Assembly: GCA_036897445.1 (NCBI GenBank)
Contig: JAYMTL010000111.1
Location: 1 to 64,000, forward strand
DNA from: Pelargonium tetragonum
Taxonomy: Eukaryota; Streptophyta; Magnoliopsida; Geraniales; Geraniaceae
DNA: 64,000 nt
Direction of reading: 5' to 3'
This document shows positions 25,201-38,800 of the stretch, piece after piece. Each line of letters starts with the position of its first letter. Position 1 is the stretch's first letter. The notes under the pieces are model-generated. The model did not search any database and had not been told where the DNA came from. It worked only from the letters and a program-made list of their open reading frames with translations. The position numbers and the translations under genes are program-made.

Positions 25201-28200
25201 TACAAAAAATTCCTTTTTATACTAAGCGATTGCTTTTTATAAATTCCCGCTAATCAAATATGAAGTGTCTTGCTTATAGTAAAACTCTTAAGTCCTTAGA
25301 AGACTTTTTTACGAGAGTTTATGACATAGGTAGATCTTTTTTTCCACTCCACAGTTAAGTAACAATGCATAAGGCAATGCGCTCCTTTGTCCTACTTAAA
25401 GGACTTAGTCCCCGTTAACAAATAATGAGAGATACCTAATAGTAGTTTCGTTCGGAGGATTTCTGCCTGACCCACAGCCTCTGTAAAAATGTCTTTAACT
25501 TTTCTCTAAAAATCTAAGTTATCCTTTTTCTAAAAAGCAAGAGTCTTAAATTCCCTGTGTGCAACACCTTGTTCAAAAGCTCCTTTATAAAATTTCTAAT
25601 TTTGGAGGGGTAGGCGCGAAAATCTAATTGCACGGAAGATTTTTTTGTTATCGAGGCAAGAAAGGCTCATATCCAGCAGAGCCCCTTTTTGGAGCTCTTA
25701 GGTCTCTTATAAACAGTATCCCTGTACTTTTAGAAAGCTTTACATGATCTACTTTTAACTTACCCAGCTTTTTGTCCAAGGCTACAGGACTATAAAAATC
25801 CTTGTTAGAATCCGGGGAATGATTTTTTGTGATGAAAATCAATGGACACTGCCTCAGAAAAGAGAACTCAATTTGTATAAATCGAAACTACTGACTCCTC
25901 CAGCTTTTTATAGTTTTATAGTAAGGGGTTTCGGGGGGAGGTGCTAAGAAACTGGAAGAATTTAGGGCTTTCTTTCTGGGAACTTGTGGTTAACCCAGCG
26001 AAATTCTTTTGCGAGTGCAGGACTTAGTTATAAGAGTTAGCCCAAGGATTCCTACCTGTCCTCAGGGGTTTGACTTTTGGTAACAATCAGATATAATTGT
26101 GTAGGCTAATCACGCGGTTAGTAGAAAGCCCTTGTTTACAAGATTGCGTCATGGATCAAAATTTCAACTAGACTTTACCCCTACAGGGTTTCAAAGTAAC
26201 GTCTGGATTCAAACGTAGTTGCAGGTCTCAGGAAGGTGTCTCCACTAAGGACTCCTAGCTTAGGTCAACGGAGTTTCTATAAATAAAATAGAAAGCAAAT
26301 CCCGGGGACTCTCTCTAATAAAACTAATAAAAGGTTGCAACTAGGAGTTCGCAAAAATGCCAGTTATACTCCCTAACGATAAAAGCATAGCACAGGAATA
26401 ATCCTTACCTTAAAGAGTGAGTTCTTATTATTGTCAGTGTTTTCCTGTATCTCTAGCATTAACAAAGGTAAGTAAGATAAAAATTTTATAGGAAATCCCA
26501 TTATTAATAGATACTTGTAATCTGTAGGTAAGGAATAGATCCCATTCCTAAGGTATTAAGATCAAACATTTTTGAACAAGTTAAAGGTTCCCCGGCCATT
26601 AAGAGGATTTAGAATATATGATTTTCCAAGTTAAATGTATTAACAGCTAAAGTAAAGTGAAAAGGGTACTACCACCCGAACTAAGAATGACATTATAGAC
26701 CGTAAACTTTAGGCTTATTCTAATGAATTTGTATTCCTTTTCTTTTGTATTTATTGAAAGTAGGTAGATTCTAAACATAGGAAAGATTGAGTCTAAGTAA
26801 TGTGAGCGGGAGTTCCTTCATGTGCTAATATTATAGAAAAAGGGAATCCTCTCTACGGAGCAATTAAGATTTTTATCAAGATAAGGGTCCTAAACACTTT
26901 ACGGAAGCTTCTAGAGACCCCTACCTACTTAAGTAAGTAAGAGTAACTTAAACTGTTAATTAACTCAGTGGAGTTTTAGCACAATCTATAAATTCAAATT
27001 TGAGTCTCTTTTGTTACAGTATTTGATTTGAAGGCTTTAATCCCCGGTCACGGGAAACCCCTTAGTTCTTCACTTCCAGAGCGAAAAAGGCAAAACTTAA
27101 GAAAGTTCTCTGAATTTAAAGTTTAGTCAAATAAAAGGGGCAGTCTCGGTCAGATCTAATTAAAGTTAAAGCCCTCTTTCTAAGGATTCCCTTTTAATAT
27201 CTTACAATTGGGTAGTCAAAAGGCCTCCTTGTTATTAGGAACCCTTAAATCTCAGGGATAAATACACATCATAAAAAACGAAATTAGACCCAAACAGGGT
27301 ATGTACAGTAAAAAGTTCATGCTTGTAAAAATGAAGGAGTACTTTGTTGCTTCTTCTCCGGTTTATAATACTAAGGGAAGTGTTAGTGAATACTTAAATA
27401 AGCCCTTTATGGTATAGTACCTCTACAAACTATTGTACCCTTGAATTCTCGTATTCGCCTCGAGCTACTTACTTTTTGGAAAGAGGGTAACAAGATAGAG
27501 ACTCGCGTTTTGCGATATTATACAATCATATTTGTATAAAAGTATAAAGGAGCTCTTATTCGTTTGCTTTAAAAACCCCTATATGACCAAAAGAAAAATT
27601 CCATCTACAAATACTAAATCAGACTCTTATCAATCAAATATAGAGGACTGCTCAGTTGTACTAAAGAAGTAAATAAAAGATATTCTTTTGCCAAAGACTC
27701 CCGAAGTAGCTTCAATAATATTATAAAGATAACTATGGAAACGAAGGACTTTACATCCCTGAGTTACTGCCTTAGAAATATAGGAGGAAGTTCTTACTTT
27801 TACTCTGTACTTACTAATCTTCCTCTTATCTTACACCCCAAACCCTAAAAAAGGGAGCTCCGTTTAAACAAGTATTAATAGGCCGAAGTAGTAGAACACT
27901 CCGCTAATGGTATTCCCTTATGCCGGGCTGTTCAATTAAAAAGCTAGTGGTTCGGAATTTGCTGGTTAAAGAAAAAAGTGACTAATATTACTTATAGCCA
28001 TCAAGGTAAGTACTAAAAAAGAAAAGATTTAATCGTGTGTACAGCCCTATAAAAAATGCTTTGTATTTCCCTTTCCTTTTGTAGCAGGCTTTCCCAGGAA
28101 AAAGGATATTCTATATTGTTTTTCATAGAACACCCTAAGGGCTACTAACTAAGTCAGCATTTAGGATTTAGAGCTAAGGCAGGGGTTCTTATACGAATAT

Positions 28201-29880
28201 CTCCCCTCTGTTCATATTACTTAGTTCTAATATAAATTATTAAGCACTTATTTCAAGTTTCAAGAAAAGAAATTCTAATCAGAATCTGCCTTTCTTTCTT
28301 GTGTTATAACATGAACCCTTAAAAATTGTTTTAGTTTATATTATAAGGGTATAAGCCTCCCGCAGCTCTCGGAATATAAGGAAGGTTAGTTAGCTCTTCA
28401 ACCTATGGATCCCCGCCTAAAAAAGACCCCGGCGTAGAACCTCACATTCGGCAGCAAATTTAGGTGAATTTTCAGAACGATACAAAATGAACTGGAATAC
28501 TTTAGCCCCTTAGAACTAAATTTGTACAGGTCTGTCATTTTTTTTATTAAACTAAATAGACTTTTCCGGATCTTGATAGCAAAAGGAACCCCCTATAATA
28601 ACGGAAACTCTTTAGAAATGAAGTTGAGCCTCTTTTTGTAGTATACTTATAAGCGTATTACTTGAAAAAGACTAAGTGATTCAAAAGGCGAGTTCTTGTT
28701 AAGTCATTAGAGATAAAAGAATTTTTATAGACCTAACTATCCACACTTGTACTTCATAATACCCATAAACCTTAGATTTAAGAGCTCACATCGATAATAC
28801 AAAGTTTTTATAATTCTTCAGCACAGGAAGGGGTTCCAATTCCCCTTTTTAACTAACTTTCTGTTATAGCTATTTACAAGTAGGTAAAGCAAAATAGAGA
28901 ATTCGGAAAGGGTTTAGGTATAGTGTAACTTTTTGTTGACTCGAAATTACCTTATTAAAAGCTTCTACCACGGCTAAATTCTAATTTATTCTTTGTATAA
29001 AATCCGGTGAAGAACTTTGGCGAGCTTTCTTTAAAAAGGTTTTTCTATTTAAGTTGATTCAAATACTCAGTTTATAATGAAGGACGAAGGGCCGCCTCTT
29101 CTTTTGTAGATAGATCAGCTTCTTTATACCGATTCTGACTTTTTGGTATCAACTTAAAACCTCACTTGCATTACACTTAAAACGTAGAATATATAATCAA
29201 GACTAGGGCTGCACTAAGGTCAACAATACTGAGTCTTCTCTGCCTAAAACTCAACACGGAGACAAAACAACAAGAAAGGGGGTTCCTACAAGTCTAAAGC
29301 GAAGGATACTGCTCTAGTCAAGATCAATACTAGAATTCCCAAATTACAAAGCTGCTAATCAAGAAATGGAGGCTTTACAAAAAAGGCTCCCTCTGGCCGC
29401 CTTGTCAGGTTTTTTATGTATACATTGCCCTAATTTTGGACTATAGACAAATTAGGTTCCTGATAAATTAAGAAAATCCCATAGTGAAGATACTTCATTT
29501 AAAGGCATTCGGTTTGCTTTTTGGTATATTATATTACTCTTTTTGACTTGTTCCTCACTCGTAAGGATGAAACTAACTTAAATCCCTTGCGTAGCCCCTT
29601 AAAAATTAGACTTAAACAAGATTCTTTTACTTCTTGTAAAAACCCAATCTCCATTCTGGATTTTAGGCATAAAAGGACTGGAATTACACAGGAAAGACTC
29701 TTCATTAAAAAGGCTGAGGAATAAAGTAAAGAGTGTCAAAGTTATTATCTAGAATACCTTTTTCTATCACTAGTTTAGCGGTCTAGTAATTGATGAGTAC
29801 CCTTGGGGGAGTATACTAAGGGCTCTTTTAGGGTATCTATTTTCTATACTTATAGAATATTCAAATACAAGTTTAACTCT
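19260..29880. other. Gene-free DNA of mixed texture
   Basis: The first 2 kb is of the low-palindrome type and includes the 20.3-kb family A copy. From about 21.5 kb dense mini-palindromes return. A 7-bp inverted repeat, GGGATTC/GAATCCC with a 13-base loop, lies at 22,408-22,434. Frames in this range show no conserved motif. Confidence 0.5.
20280..20500 (+). repeat. Dispersed repeat family A, diverged copy
   Basis: TAGTCGGTAAGGGTAAGACT near 20,390, then CTAAGGCT near 20,426, CTCC, and GATAAAAACAAAG at 20,448-20,460 follow the same order as at 9,675-9,750. The upstream half is poorly conserved. The following region to about 21.25 kb continues with the same low-palindrome texture. Confidence 0.45.
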
Positions 29881-30899
29881 TTTTTTATTCCTTCAGTCCT
29901 AATTACCTAATGGTTAGGGTTTACTATTTCACTTCTGGCTTTACCCCGACTTACTTTCCCCCTGCTATTCTGGAGCTGCTTTACAAACACTATAGAAAGA
30001 GGAGTGGGGGATTCGATTTCTTATTACTTATTAGATAGTAATAGAGTTGGTATACTTGTCCTATTCTTATTAAGTAAGATCCTATTTGTTGTATTTGTCT
30101 TAAGAGTATAGAGCCTTAATACGTATATAGAATAGTCATTCTTCCCGCAGCATAGGGAGAGGCCATATAGCATATAGTAATAATAGTTCAGTTAACCTTA
30201 CCCTGTGACACCAAAAGCTTCTTACTCACTTTCTTCTTTTTTTCATACCTAGACTTCTCTTATTTTTTTATTATCCAGAACCGGAAACCTGGAAACACAA
30301 GAGTAGCTGCTTACCCACGTAAACTTAAACCGAAAAGATACCCCTTATTTTTAAGACAACAAAAGGAAATTCTTATAAATTCATTTTGGGAAAACACCCA
30401 CTTGCTTAGTGTCTCTCTTAGGAGCCTAGGTATTTTCTGTCTTATAACCTGTACTATTCCAAGCATGTATTCTTATAAAGATAGGGAGTATAGTTATAGT
30501 ATTTAATTGTATTTCTTATTCCTAATCTTAATCCTAATAGCAGCTCAAAGGTCTCTTTCTCAGTGCCTTACGAGATTCGTAAGTAGTTCATTCCAATTTA
30601 AAGGTCCTTAGAATCTTCCTTAGAGTTCGTGATTCAGTCTATTCTTTGTCGTAAAGTCAATTATAGGAATAGAAACTTCGCTTGCGGTATCTTGAACTTA
30701 TGTCGTCAGTGTCTTCCAATCCTTAGATCCTACTTTCCTAAAAGTCTTAAAACCCTGTAAATCTACAAGTGAGGGGGCATCTAACTGCAAAGTAATAACT
30801 TTTCTTGAGAGCTATAAATAGCCTAGTCTTTATAATACTCTTCCGATATGTCCGATTGGGATCTGTGTATTAGAACCCTTAGTTAGTCTAGTGTATTAG

Positions 30900-31120
30900 G
30901 ATTAGTAATTACATTACCTCCTGCCCTCTGTGCTTATCAAAAAAGAGGATACACACCCGAGATATGAGAATGAGTAAGTCATTACTACCGACTGTAGGGA
31001 AACGAAAGGAGGTTATTATAGGATTTAATAGATAGTACTTACACACACATAGGCACTAAAAGAATTTCTTCTAACTTCTTAACTTTTGTAGCTTTTATTT
31101 ACGTACTTGGTCTTAACCTG
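30900..31120 (-). repeat. Dispersed repeat family A, inverted copy
   Basis: Read on the minus strand, 31,004-30,974 matches the 9.68-kb block at 25 of 31 positions, including CTACAGTC and GACTTAC. Just past it lies the word GAGGATACACAC, which has a counterpart near 61,523 (GAGGATACTCAC followed by AGAATGAGTA in both places). One copy of the GGTAATGTAATTA word sits at 30,906-30,918 on the minus strand, about 55 bases from the block. Confidence 0.55.
30906..30918 (-). repeat. GGTAATGTAATTA word, copy 3
   Basis: Exact copy on the minus strand, preceded (minus sense) by AGGA and adjacent to the inverted family A copy. Confidence 0.7.
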
Positions 31121-34100
31121 CATATTCATATTCTTTAGAGCTAGACTTCTCCTATGGGCTCTGATTACTCTTCCGGTTTTCCCTTAAAAGTAAGCTCAAG
31201 ATTTTTATAGTAGAAAAGGCCTTAAAACAAGTTAAAAGTATAAGAAATTCTTTTATTACTATATTACTGGACTTTATCCTAGTTTTCTAAATCAAGAGCT
31301 TTAGGTTTCCCGCGTTATACCCCCTAACCTTAAGCTTCTAATTTCTAGCAGAATGTCTAGTCTAAACTAAGGTATTTCATAAAGTTGTATAAGATTCTTG
31401 GTTCAAATCGTACAATTAATTCTATACTCAGTCTTTCTTTGGCAGTGGCAGTCAAAGGAGGTTTTGTATTTATTTTGAGTCGTTACCGGCCTACCGCTTT
31501 CCGTTTTTACATTGACAATTAGGAATATGTGTGCATTCGGAAAGTGGATGCTTAAAGAAAATTTATGTTGTCGTGGAGACTGACTTAAAAAGGGCCTCCT
31601 GATGACATAGCAGGGTTATGGATAGAAAAATCAAACCCTTAATTTATACTTTAAATGGGTGCTCTTTATCTTTCAGGGATAAGGAGAATTTTCCATCGTA
31701 TTAATTCCTTTTGACACTTTCTACAACGGGTTTAAATACATTTCTAGTAAATTGTTGTTCTATGAAAGATTTTTTAGTTCTACTAAGCACCCTTATAAAA
31801 TCATTTAAATAGAATGCATTCAAATGTTCGTAGTAACCAAGAGGAAACCTTCCATCCCGCTTTCTTGACTTGAGTAGAGCTCTGTCATAATAGTAAGAAA
31901 TCTCCTTACCTTATTAAAGCAGGCTTTGGTAAGCAGGAGTCCGATCAAGTCACGGGTTCATATCCTACCTAAAATGACTGACAGCCCAGTTTTCATAGTA
32001 TTCTAGGATTTCTTCTACCCAAGCTTTTGTATAAAGCTTTACGAGGACGGGCCAACCCAATCCGATCTTTTCTAGCAAAAGTCTCTCTTTTAGAGCTTCT
32101 TTCTGGCTGGAAGTTCCTTGCGCGCTTTGGAACTTTTTAACTAAAGGGATTCACTTAACCCATCTTGGCATTCGACCTATTCTAATTAGAGTTTCCCTTG
32201 CTCTAAAAGGGTCTCAAGATTTTGACTTTTCTTAAGATCCCCCTTTCAAGGACTAACCCCTATTTCTAGATTTTATTTACTAAAACTTCCTTGGAAATCC
32301 TAAGGCTCTCATTAGGTTAAACTTTTAAACTTATAGACACGCTTATATTAGGACCCCGCCGAGAGCTTTATTCTTTGAGCGAAAGAAAAAGAAGAATGCA
32401 CAAGTTTTGACGTGGAACTACTCCAGATTAAAGCCTTGTGTAGAAACTTCCTTTTGCGTATAAAAGCCTACGAAGCATACTGCTATAACATGGAAAACCA
32501 AAAGGATTCCTACAGTATTTTCACTGCAAATAAAAAAGTGTTTCTATATATCCTACAATATACAGGGTTTTACTACTATACTAACCTAATCTCTATAACT
32601 ATAACGAAATTTTGTGCTTTTACAGTAAGAGTAGGGCTTTCCAGAGGTTTCCTTTTTTAAAAAAGAAAAGAAAGGTATTATCAAGACAGGTAGGCGGGTA
32701 TCAAGAATAGGAGAGGCAAAGCTCCCATATAGCTCTAAGGGAAGGGGTACATCAAGTCAGTAGGAAAGGGGAGTTTCTTAACTAAAAAGTACTTAGGTAG
32801 GTTTGGCATCTGAAACAGGTAAATTCCTTTTTGAGGTCTGGATTATTCGGGAGTTCCAGAAAGGTTAAGAGCTTTTCTTTGATATTGTAAAGGGAAGTCA
32901 AAGGGTTTCCAGTCCCAAATTAAGGAGATGCTAAGGAATAGGGAGCTAAAGCAAGAAATTTCCAGTAAAAGAAGTCAAGTAAGAAAAATCCTTTTGTAGG
33001 AGTATTCTAAAAGAAAATTTCCTATAGCAACTTTTTGAATTCAAATGGAAGCCTTTTCCTTGAACGGTCTAGTATGAAAGTAGGCCTCGGAACATCTTGA
33101 AAAGATCCGGGTATTTTTTGTCTTATCCTGTAAAATAACAAATGAAAGAAAAGTTTTGAACAATCTACAAGAAAGAAGGAGCAGAATGAAAAAGAGTTGA
33201 AATCCTTTTATTAAATCCGCGGAGGAACCCCTTATTTAGAGCTAGCGGGCTATATTTATATCTTCTAGAACCCTGTTTTTAGATTTAGAAAGAATTACCT
33301 CGGGATAAACTCAATTACTACTGCTCTCGAAAAGAAACCTACACTTTATTAAATATTAGTAAAAGCTTTTTTGAAAAGTCTTTCTATTGTTACATAGGGG
33401 TACTAGGGGCATTCACAAATGGAAACGCTTCGGTTCAGAAAAAGGGAATTCTATACTTATGTATTGACAAGCATACAGGTATTGTATTGATAACCCCCTA
33501 TAAATAAAAAAGCCTTAGATTATTGTACTACGAAAGTGCGTGGTTGAACTCCAACCTCTTATTAAATAAAGACTAATATGAATTCAGCGGATATAAAAGA
33601 TATAGGTTATTTTACCCTTTATATAGAATATAGAGTTGTAACCGGTTTCGCCTTATAGCTTAGCAGAGGCTTGATAAAGTAAGCTCTCAAAAGGGGAAGT
33701 CTCCTTGTATCAAATCGGAATTATTATTTTTATAGTTAAACTTTACTTTATTTTGGAAATATAGAGGGCGATTCTCAAAGTACTCCCGTACGACAAGGAT
33801 ACCCACGCAGGCTTTGCTTTTATCAATGTTCTGAGGTAGGTATTGATTCAAAATGAAAGTAGAACTCCGAAATTCGCATAAATCATAAAATAGATATCAT
33901 TTTAGTGGATTCTATAAAAACTTAGATTGTAGATCTCTAAGTGTAAACGTACTTGGTCTCAATGAGAAGCTTTATCCATATTATGCAGAATGTCTGTTAC
34001 ACTATAAAGTTTTAGTATTCCCTCAAGCAGCGTATCCGAGATACGAGATATATACAATTCTAAACGCTCTGCAGAGACTGAAAATAGTTTATTCTCTAAT

Positions 34101-35875
34101 AGGTTTCTTTTTCATAGAAGCTTGCTTGGATACTCTACTTGCGATTTTATAAAAACGGGCAGGAGACTCCGGATTCGTAAGAGTTAAAACCCAAACGTGT
34201 TAGCGATTTTGTAAGATGTCATTTTTATAAAGCACAGGATATTAAGTAACGTATTCGACCTAAACTAAATGTCGGAAGCTCTTAGTATAAATGGCTACTA
34301 TTTAGTGTGAAATTACTTAAGTTAAGATATTTAGAGACCACAAGAATAAGTATTTCTCTTCGTTATAAAATTAGAACAAAAAAAGCTGAAAGTATAAGCC
34401 CTTTTTAAATCTACTACCCTATCGAAATTGAAATTTACGATGCTCTAGTAATCGTAAGCACTGGAAACTTATAAATATTCTATAAAAATGAATTTCTTCT
34501 AATTATAATATACATAGACACCCGAAGGCACTCCTTCATTACTAAGGGGGTATCCCGCTCTCTTCTTTGTCAAAGGAATTCGTAAGTGGTATAAGTCTGC
34601 TTAGACAAGAACTTTACAGGGTTATAGAAAAACTTTTAAGTTATTCCAAGGTTATTTAGTCCTTAATTAAATCTAGAATAAAAGACTGCTAAGAAAAAAA
34701 ATTTTTAGTTATATAACAACTCAATTTTTCTTTATTCAGCATTAAGAATTCCGAATAAGTTGCTCCAAGGGAGGTTTTAATATAATTCGGGTTTTTACTC
34801 TAAGAATATTCTTCATTTGTTTTGCCTTGCCAAGAGTATACGAGAAGCTGGGGTCCCTCTTACCCTTACATAAAATCAAACTCTTTTTAAATTAAGCACA
34901 TTTCTGGTATGGGATTTGGGGTAGTAAATAAATAGGCATTCTAAACCTGTTTTAAAATTGAAAAGTAAGGACAAGTAAAAACACTTAAGGTTTTTTAGAC
35001 TCTAGTATGCCCCTTGACCAGGAACAGGAACTCCTTTATTGGAACCTAAGGAAAAGATACAAAAACTTCTACACATCTTAGTTAGAAGTTAGAAAATTAT
35101 AAGATCGAGGTTGCCCCCGTTGTTACCCCTGAGTTTTATACTCTAAAGTTTATATCGTTTTTTAATTACAGCACAAATGCGAAACTGCCCCGTATAAGCT
35201 TGACCCCCTCTTATTTAGAATTCTTCTTTTAATTCACTAGCTAAAATTAGAAGGAGAGCTTCACTTTTCAGTATTTGAGAATTTTTAACACAGCAGTATT
35301 TAGGATATCCTCAGATAAATTCAAGAAATTTTCTTTTGTAGCCTAAGCCTTAAGACCGTTGCCTCGAAAAACCGTCTAAGTCTCAAAAAAATTAAAATGT
35401 TATCTCCCCCCCTTTTTTCAAGTTCAAGAGAGCTCCTCTGTTTGCGTTTGTTTGGTCATTTTGAGAGACTTATTCCAGCTTCTTCTCTAAACAGCTCCTG
35501 AAAATATTTCCGAGTCAAAACGAATGCTTATGTATTATACTTTATGAGGTGCCCCTTAAGTCAAAAAACTTGTTTTATATTAAAAAAATTTAAGGAGAAT
35601 TTTTTTATATTTACTAATTTTTATAAAAACTCCAAACACTTTTAAGAGAAACACGGCCAACCCTATCCTAGATAATAAAGAGTAAGATTATCCTGCAATA
35701 GTAGAGACGTAGTATCTTCATTTCAATTATGCCAGTACCGATCTGTCTATCTTGTATTAACATTTCAAGGGACCCTCTAAAAAGCAAGTTGTGCCAAAGG
35801 ACTTACACACCCCGACGAATTTGCCCAATCTCGAAATAAAAAAGGAGTAGAATTCTAACAAAATATAGTATATCT

Positions 35876-35888
35876 TAATTACATTACC
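35876..35888 (-). repeat. GGTAATGTAATTA word, copy 4
   Basis: Exact copy on the minus strand, preceded by TTA and followed by AGATATACTA in minus sense. No family A landmark is seen nearby. Confidence 0.7.
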
Positions 35889-38800
35889 TAAGCTTTTCCT
35901 TTCGTAGCGCGTTATACCAAATTCGTTTTACTTTTACGTAATTTATAGCTGCCAACTAGTTTGAACTACAGCATTTGCTTGGATGAATCCTTGGTCTAAC
36001 TCGATTTTTCAAAGGGTCTTTAATTCATTAGGGTATTCTTATATAACGGCGGAGTGGGGAGTTTTTTTAATTCAGTTTAAAGGGCTCTTTTATGACAGCC
36101 GGAGGATCTCTAATTTTCGAAAGAAGTTAACGTTTTATTAAGAAATTAATACCTAGGTCTTAGAACCTTGTATAGTTTTATCTACTTGTATTCTAGTTTC
36201 TCGAAAGAAATTATACCCATTAGAAGATTTAGTAATCAGAATTTCTCTTGTTTGGTTAACTTAGTTATCAGGGTTTACTGGAAAACTCGTTATAATATGG
36301 GTGTGCTTAGGCTCTCTCCTTAGAAAAGTTTCATTCAAGGATCACAACACTATAGGCCAGGTAGGTTTCAAAGCGAACAAAAAATTCCTTAGTTTACAAC
36401 TTCACTGCAAAGACTTAACTCATAAAAGTTTCTATGAATGAGTACTTCAATACAGGAGAGACACTTAACACGAATTTACAACATATACAGTTTTGGGATT
36501 CTACTTTAACAAATAAATATTTCCAAGGGATTTTACAGCGGATTTACTTATTTATATAACGGAGTCTCTAGAATATCCAAAATGAGCCTCTTCTCGAATT
36601 GGGTTTACTAACCTTAGAACCAACTCTTTTTTTTGCTAGGATTCCCTTTTATAATCAGTAGAGGTATTCCAATATGCAGTATCAAATCTTAGCGAAAACC
36701 TTTAGATAGGTAAGCTTGCTTTACTTTGATGATTACCTGCCAGCACTGGTTTAGTCAACAAAGATAGAGAAAGATCTCGCTAAAAAGGATTTTAGAATTA
36801 TAAGAATAAATAAAAATTAGCTACTAGATTAGGTCCTATGAAAAACCTACTTTTGCGGATACCCTAACTTGAAGGGAACTCCTGAGGGCAAGGGAAAAGA
36901 ATTTCATTTTTAAGGCGTTGGCTATTAACAGGTTACTCTCTTATGTCCTTTTGTCAGGACTTGAACCCTATGAATTTCATCTTATATGGGTTAATTTTAA
37001 TAATATAACTTTCAGGTAGAGGTTAAGCCCGGAAATAGGATAATAACGACAAGGACTTTCTATCTAAGTGTAACCTCAATGCCGCATCGGTAAAATAAAA
37101 CTTAGGGTGTCTCCATATTACAGGAATCCAGAGAGCTTTAAAGAGGTTCCTTTTTCGAGAATTCGAGGCCCAGATTAAACAAAACCCATGTAAAAAACCC
37201 TCAAGTTAAAGGGGGCCTTTTAGGCGTAACCCCACCTATATTATTAGTTTTAAAGGGGGTTTCAGTCCAATAAAATTTCTAAAAAAAGACTTTGAAATTC
37301 TACTTTATATTTACTATATCTTTTTACTGGGTTTCGGCATAGGGTTTAGAGAGACCCCGCGGCCCCCTTGTAACCGGGAGATGCTAAATTCTAAAATCCT
37401 TTTTTGTTTTGACCAAAACTAAAAAAATTCTAAGTCCTTTCGAGCCCATGACCGAGGTCTCGCTCCGATTTACGTTTTAGAAACACGAATATGTAAAAGA
37501 TGTAAAAGGTCCCCATTAGTTATACGTAAAAGAAAAATAAGAGACTGAACCTAGCGGGTTTTCAGTGCTATCCAATAGTAAACGTCTTTATATAACTCAG
37601 GCAAAGCCTTAATTTAGATACTATAAAAGTCCGTAATAGTACAAGTTCTATAACCCCTTACTTGCTATAGGGGAATCCCTATAAGGAAGATAATATTATA
37701 TTGGCAGGTACCCTCTTTGACTATACCCCGGCCCGGATATACTTGATAAAGAGGAAGTGCCTGAGTTATACTAAGGTTCTGCATAATTATAAAGTAAAGG
37801 TTAACGCCAAATCGCTGTATGCCCATTTATGAGCTGAGGTAAAGTTCGTGTCTTTTTTCCATTTTTCTTTCATTTTTACAAAATTTCGTTGATCTCGGTG
37901 CCCACTTCATTTTTGCTATTTCCATACCTCGGTAATAGCTATTCCTGAAAATAAAGGGGAAGTCTATTTACGAATCTGTACTTGTCAAGGCAGGAGTTTC
38001 GCAATCCAGACGTAATGTAATAGAGCAGTCGCAATTATGCAAATATTATTTATTAATCGAAGTCTTTTTCAGGGGTCTTTCTTATGCTACAGGGTTAGCG
38101 GACTTGCAAGTATTATATTCCAGGTAATTTCTAAGAGCAAGCCTCTACTCTAGAATCTAGAAGTGTTTTTTATAATTTTAAAAACTATACCCGAGACCTT
38201 ATAATAAGAGGAAAAAGGGGCAAGCTGTGCTCAACTAAGTCCGGTTTTAGGCTAGGCCTGTTTGAGTATTAGAGGTAATTTAGGTGCTTGAAGCTTTCTT
38301 TTCGCGCGATTAAGCCCAGCCCTTTTTTCATAAGAAGATACTGAGATTTTGCTCTTTACTCGGGCGGGCCTTTCTTATTTTTATATAGGGGCTCTTTACC
38401 TGTGCTTTTTTGTTAACTGAAACCCCCAGAATTTTAAGTGTTTCTTTTTTATTTAAAGGAGTTTAGTAAGACTACTCCCATATCTTTTCCTTGTGTTTAA
38501 GCTTTATGAGGGTTTATCATAAATTATTACTTAACCTCAACAGGAACATGGGACTGTAGGCTTCTCAATTTTCTAGACAGAGGTATTCTCAAGTAAACTT
38601 ACCAAGATTCCGTTATCTTGAATATCATAGGAGACTCCCTTACCCCTTTTTCGTCGTTATATCTTGCGTTTTTTTCAAAGAGCAGGGTTGTGAACTTAAA
38701 AAAATGAGATGAAATTCCCATCGTTAAAAATTTCTAACTCAAATTAGGAAGGTTTTCGCCTTCGAATTCACAAGCTACAAGATAAAGAGGATTAATACCT

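Larger units (their letters stand above)
29890..31200. other. Low-palindrome block with inverted family A copy
   Basis: Similar in texture to the 9.2-10.1 kb block but in opposite orientation. It shares short words with the 60-61.6 kb block, such as GAAACCTGGA near 30,285 and 61,059 and TAGAGCTAGACTT near 31,138 and 61,143. Shared order over several hundred bases suggests the two blocks are diverged copies of one longer element. Confidence 0.45.

Noticed and set aside
36940-37040. Possible minus-strand tRNA with GGTTCAAGTCCTGAC
   Set aside because: Only a partial T-stem forms; no acceptor, D-arm or anticodon stem can be paired.
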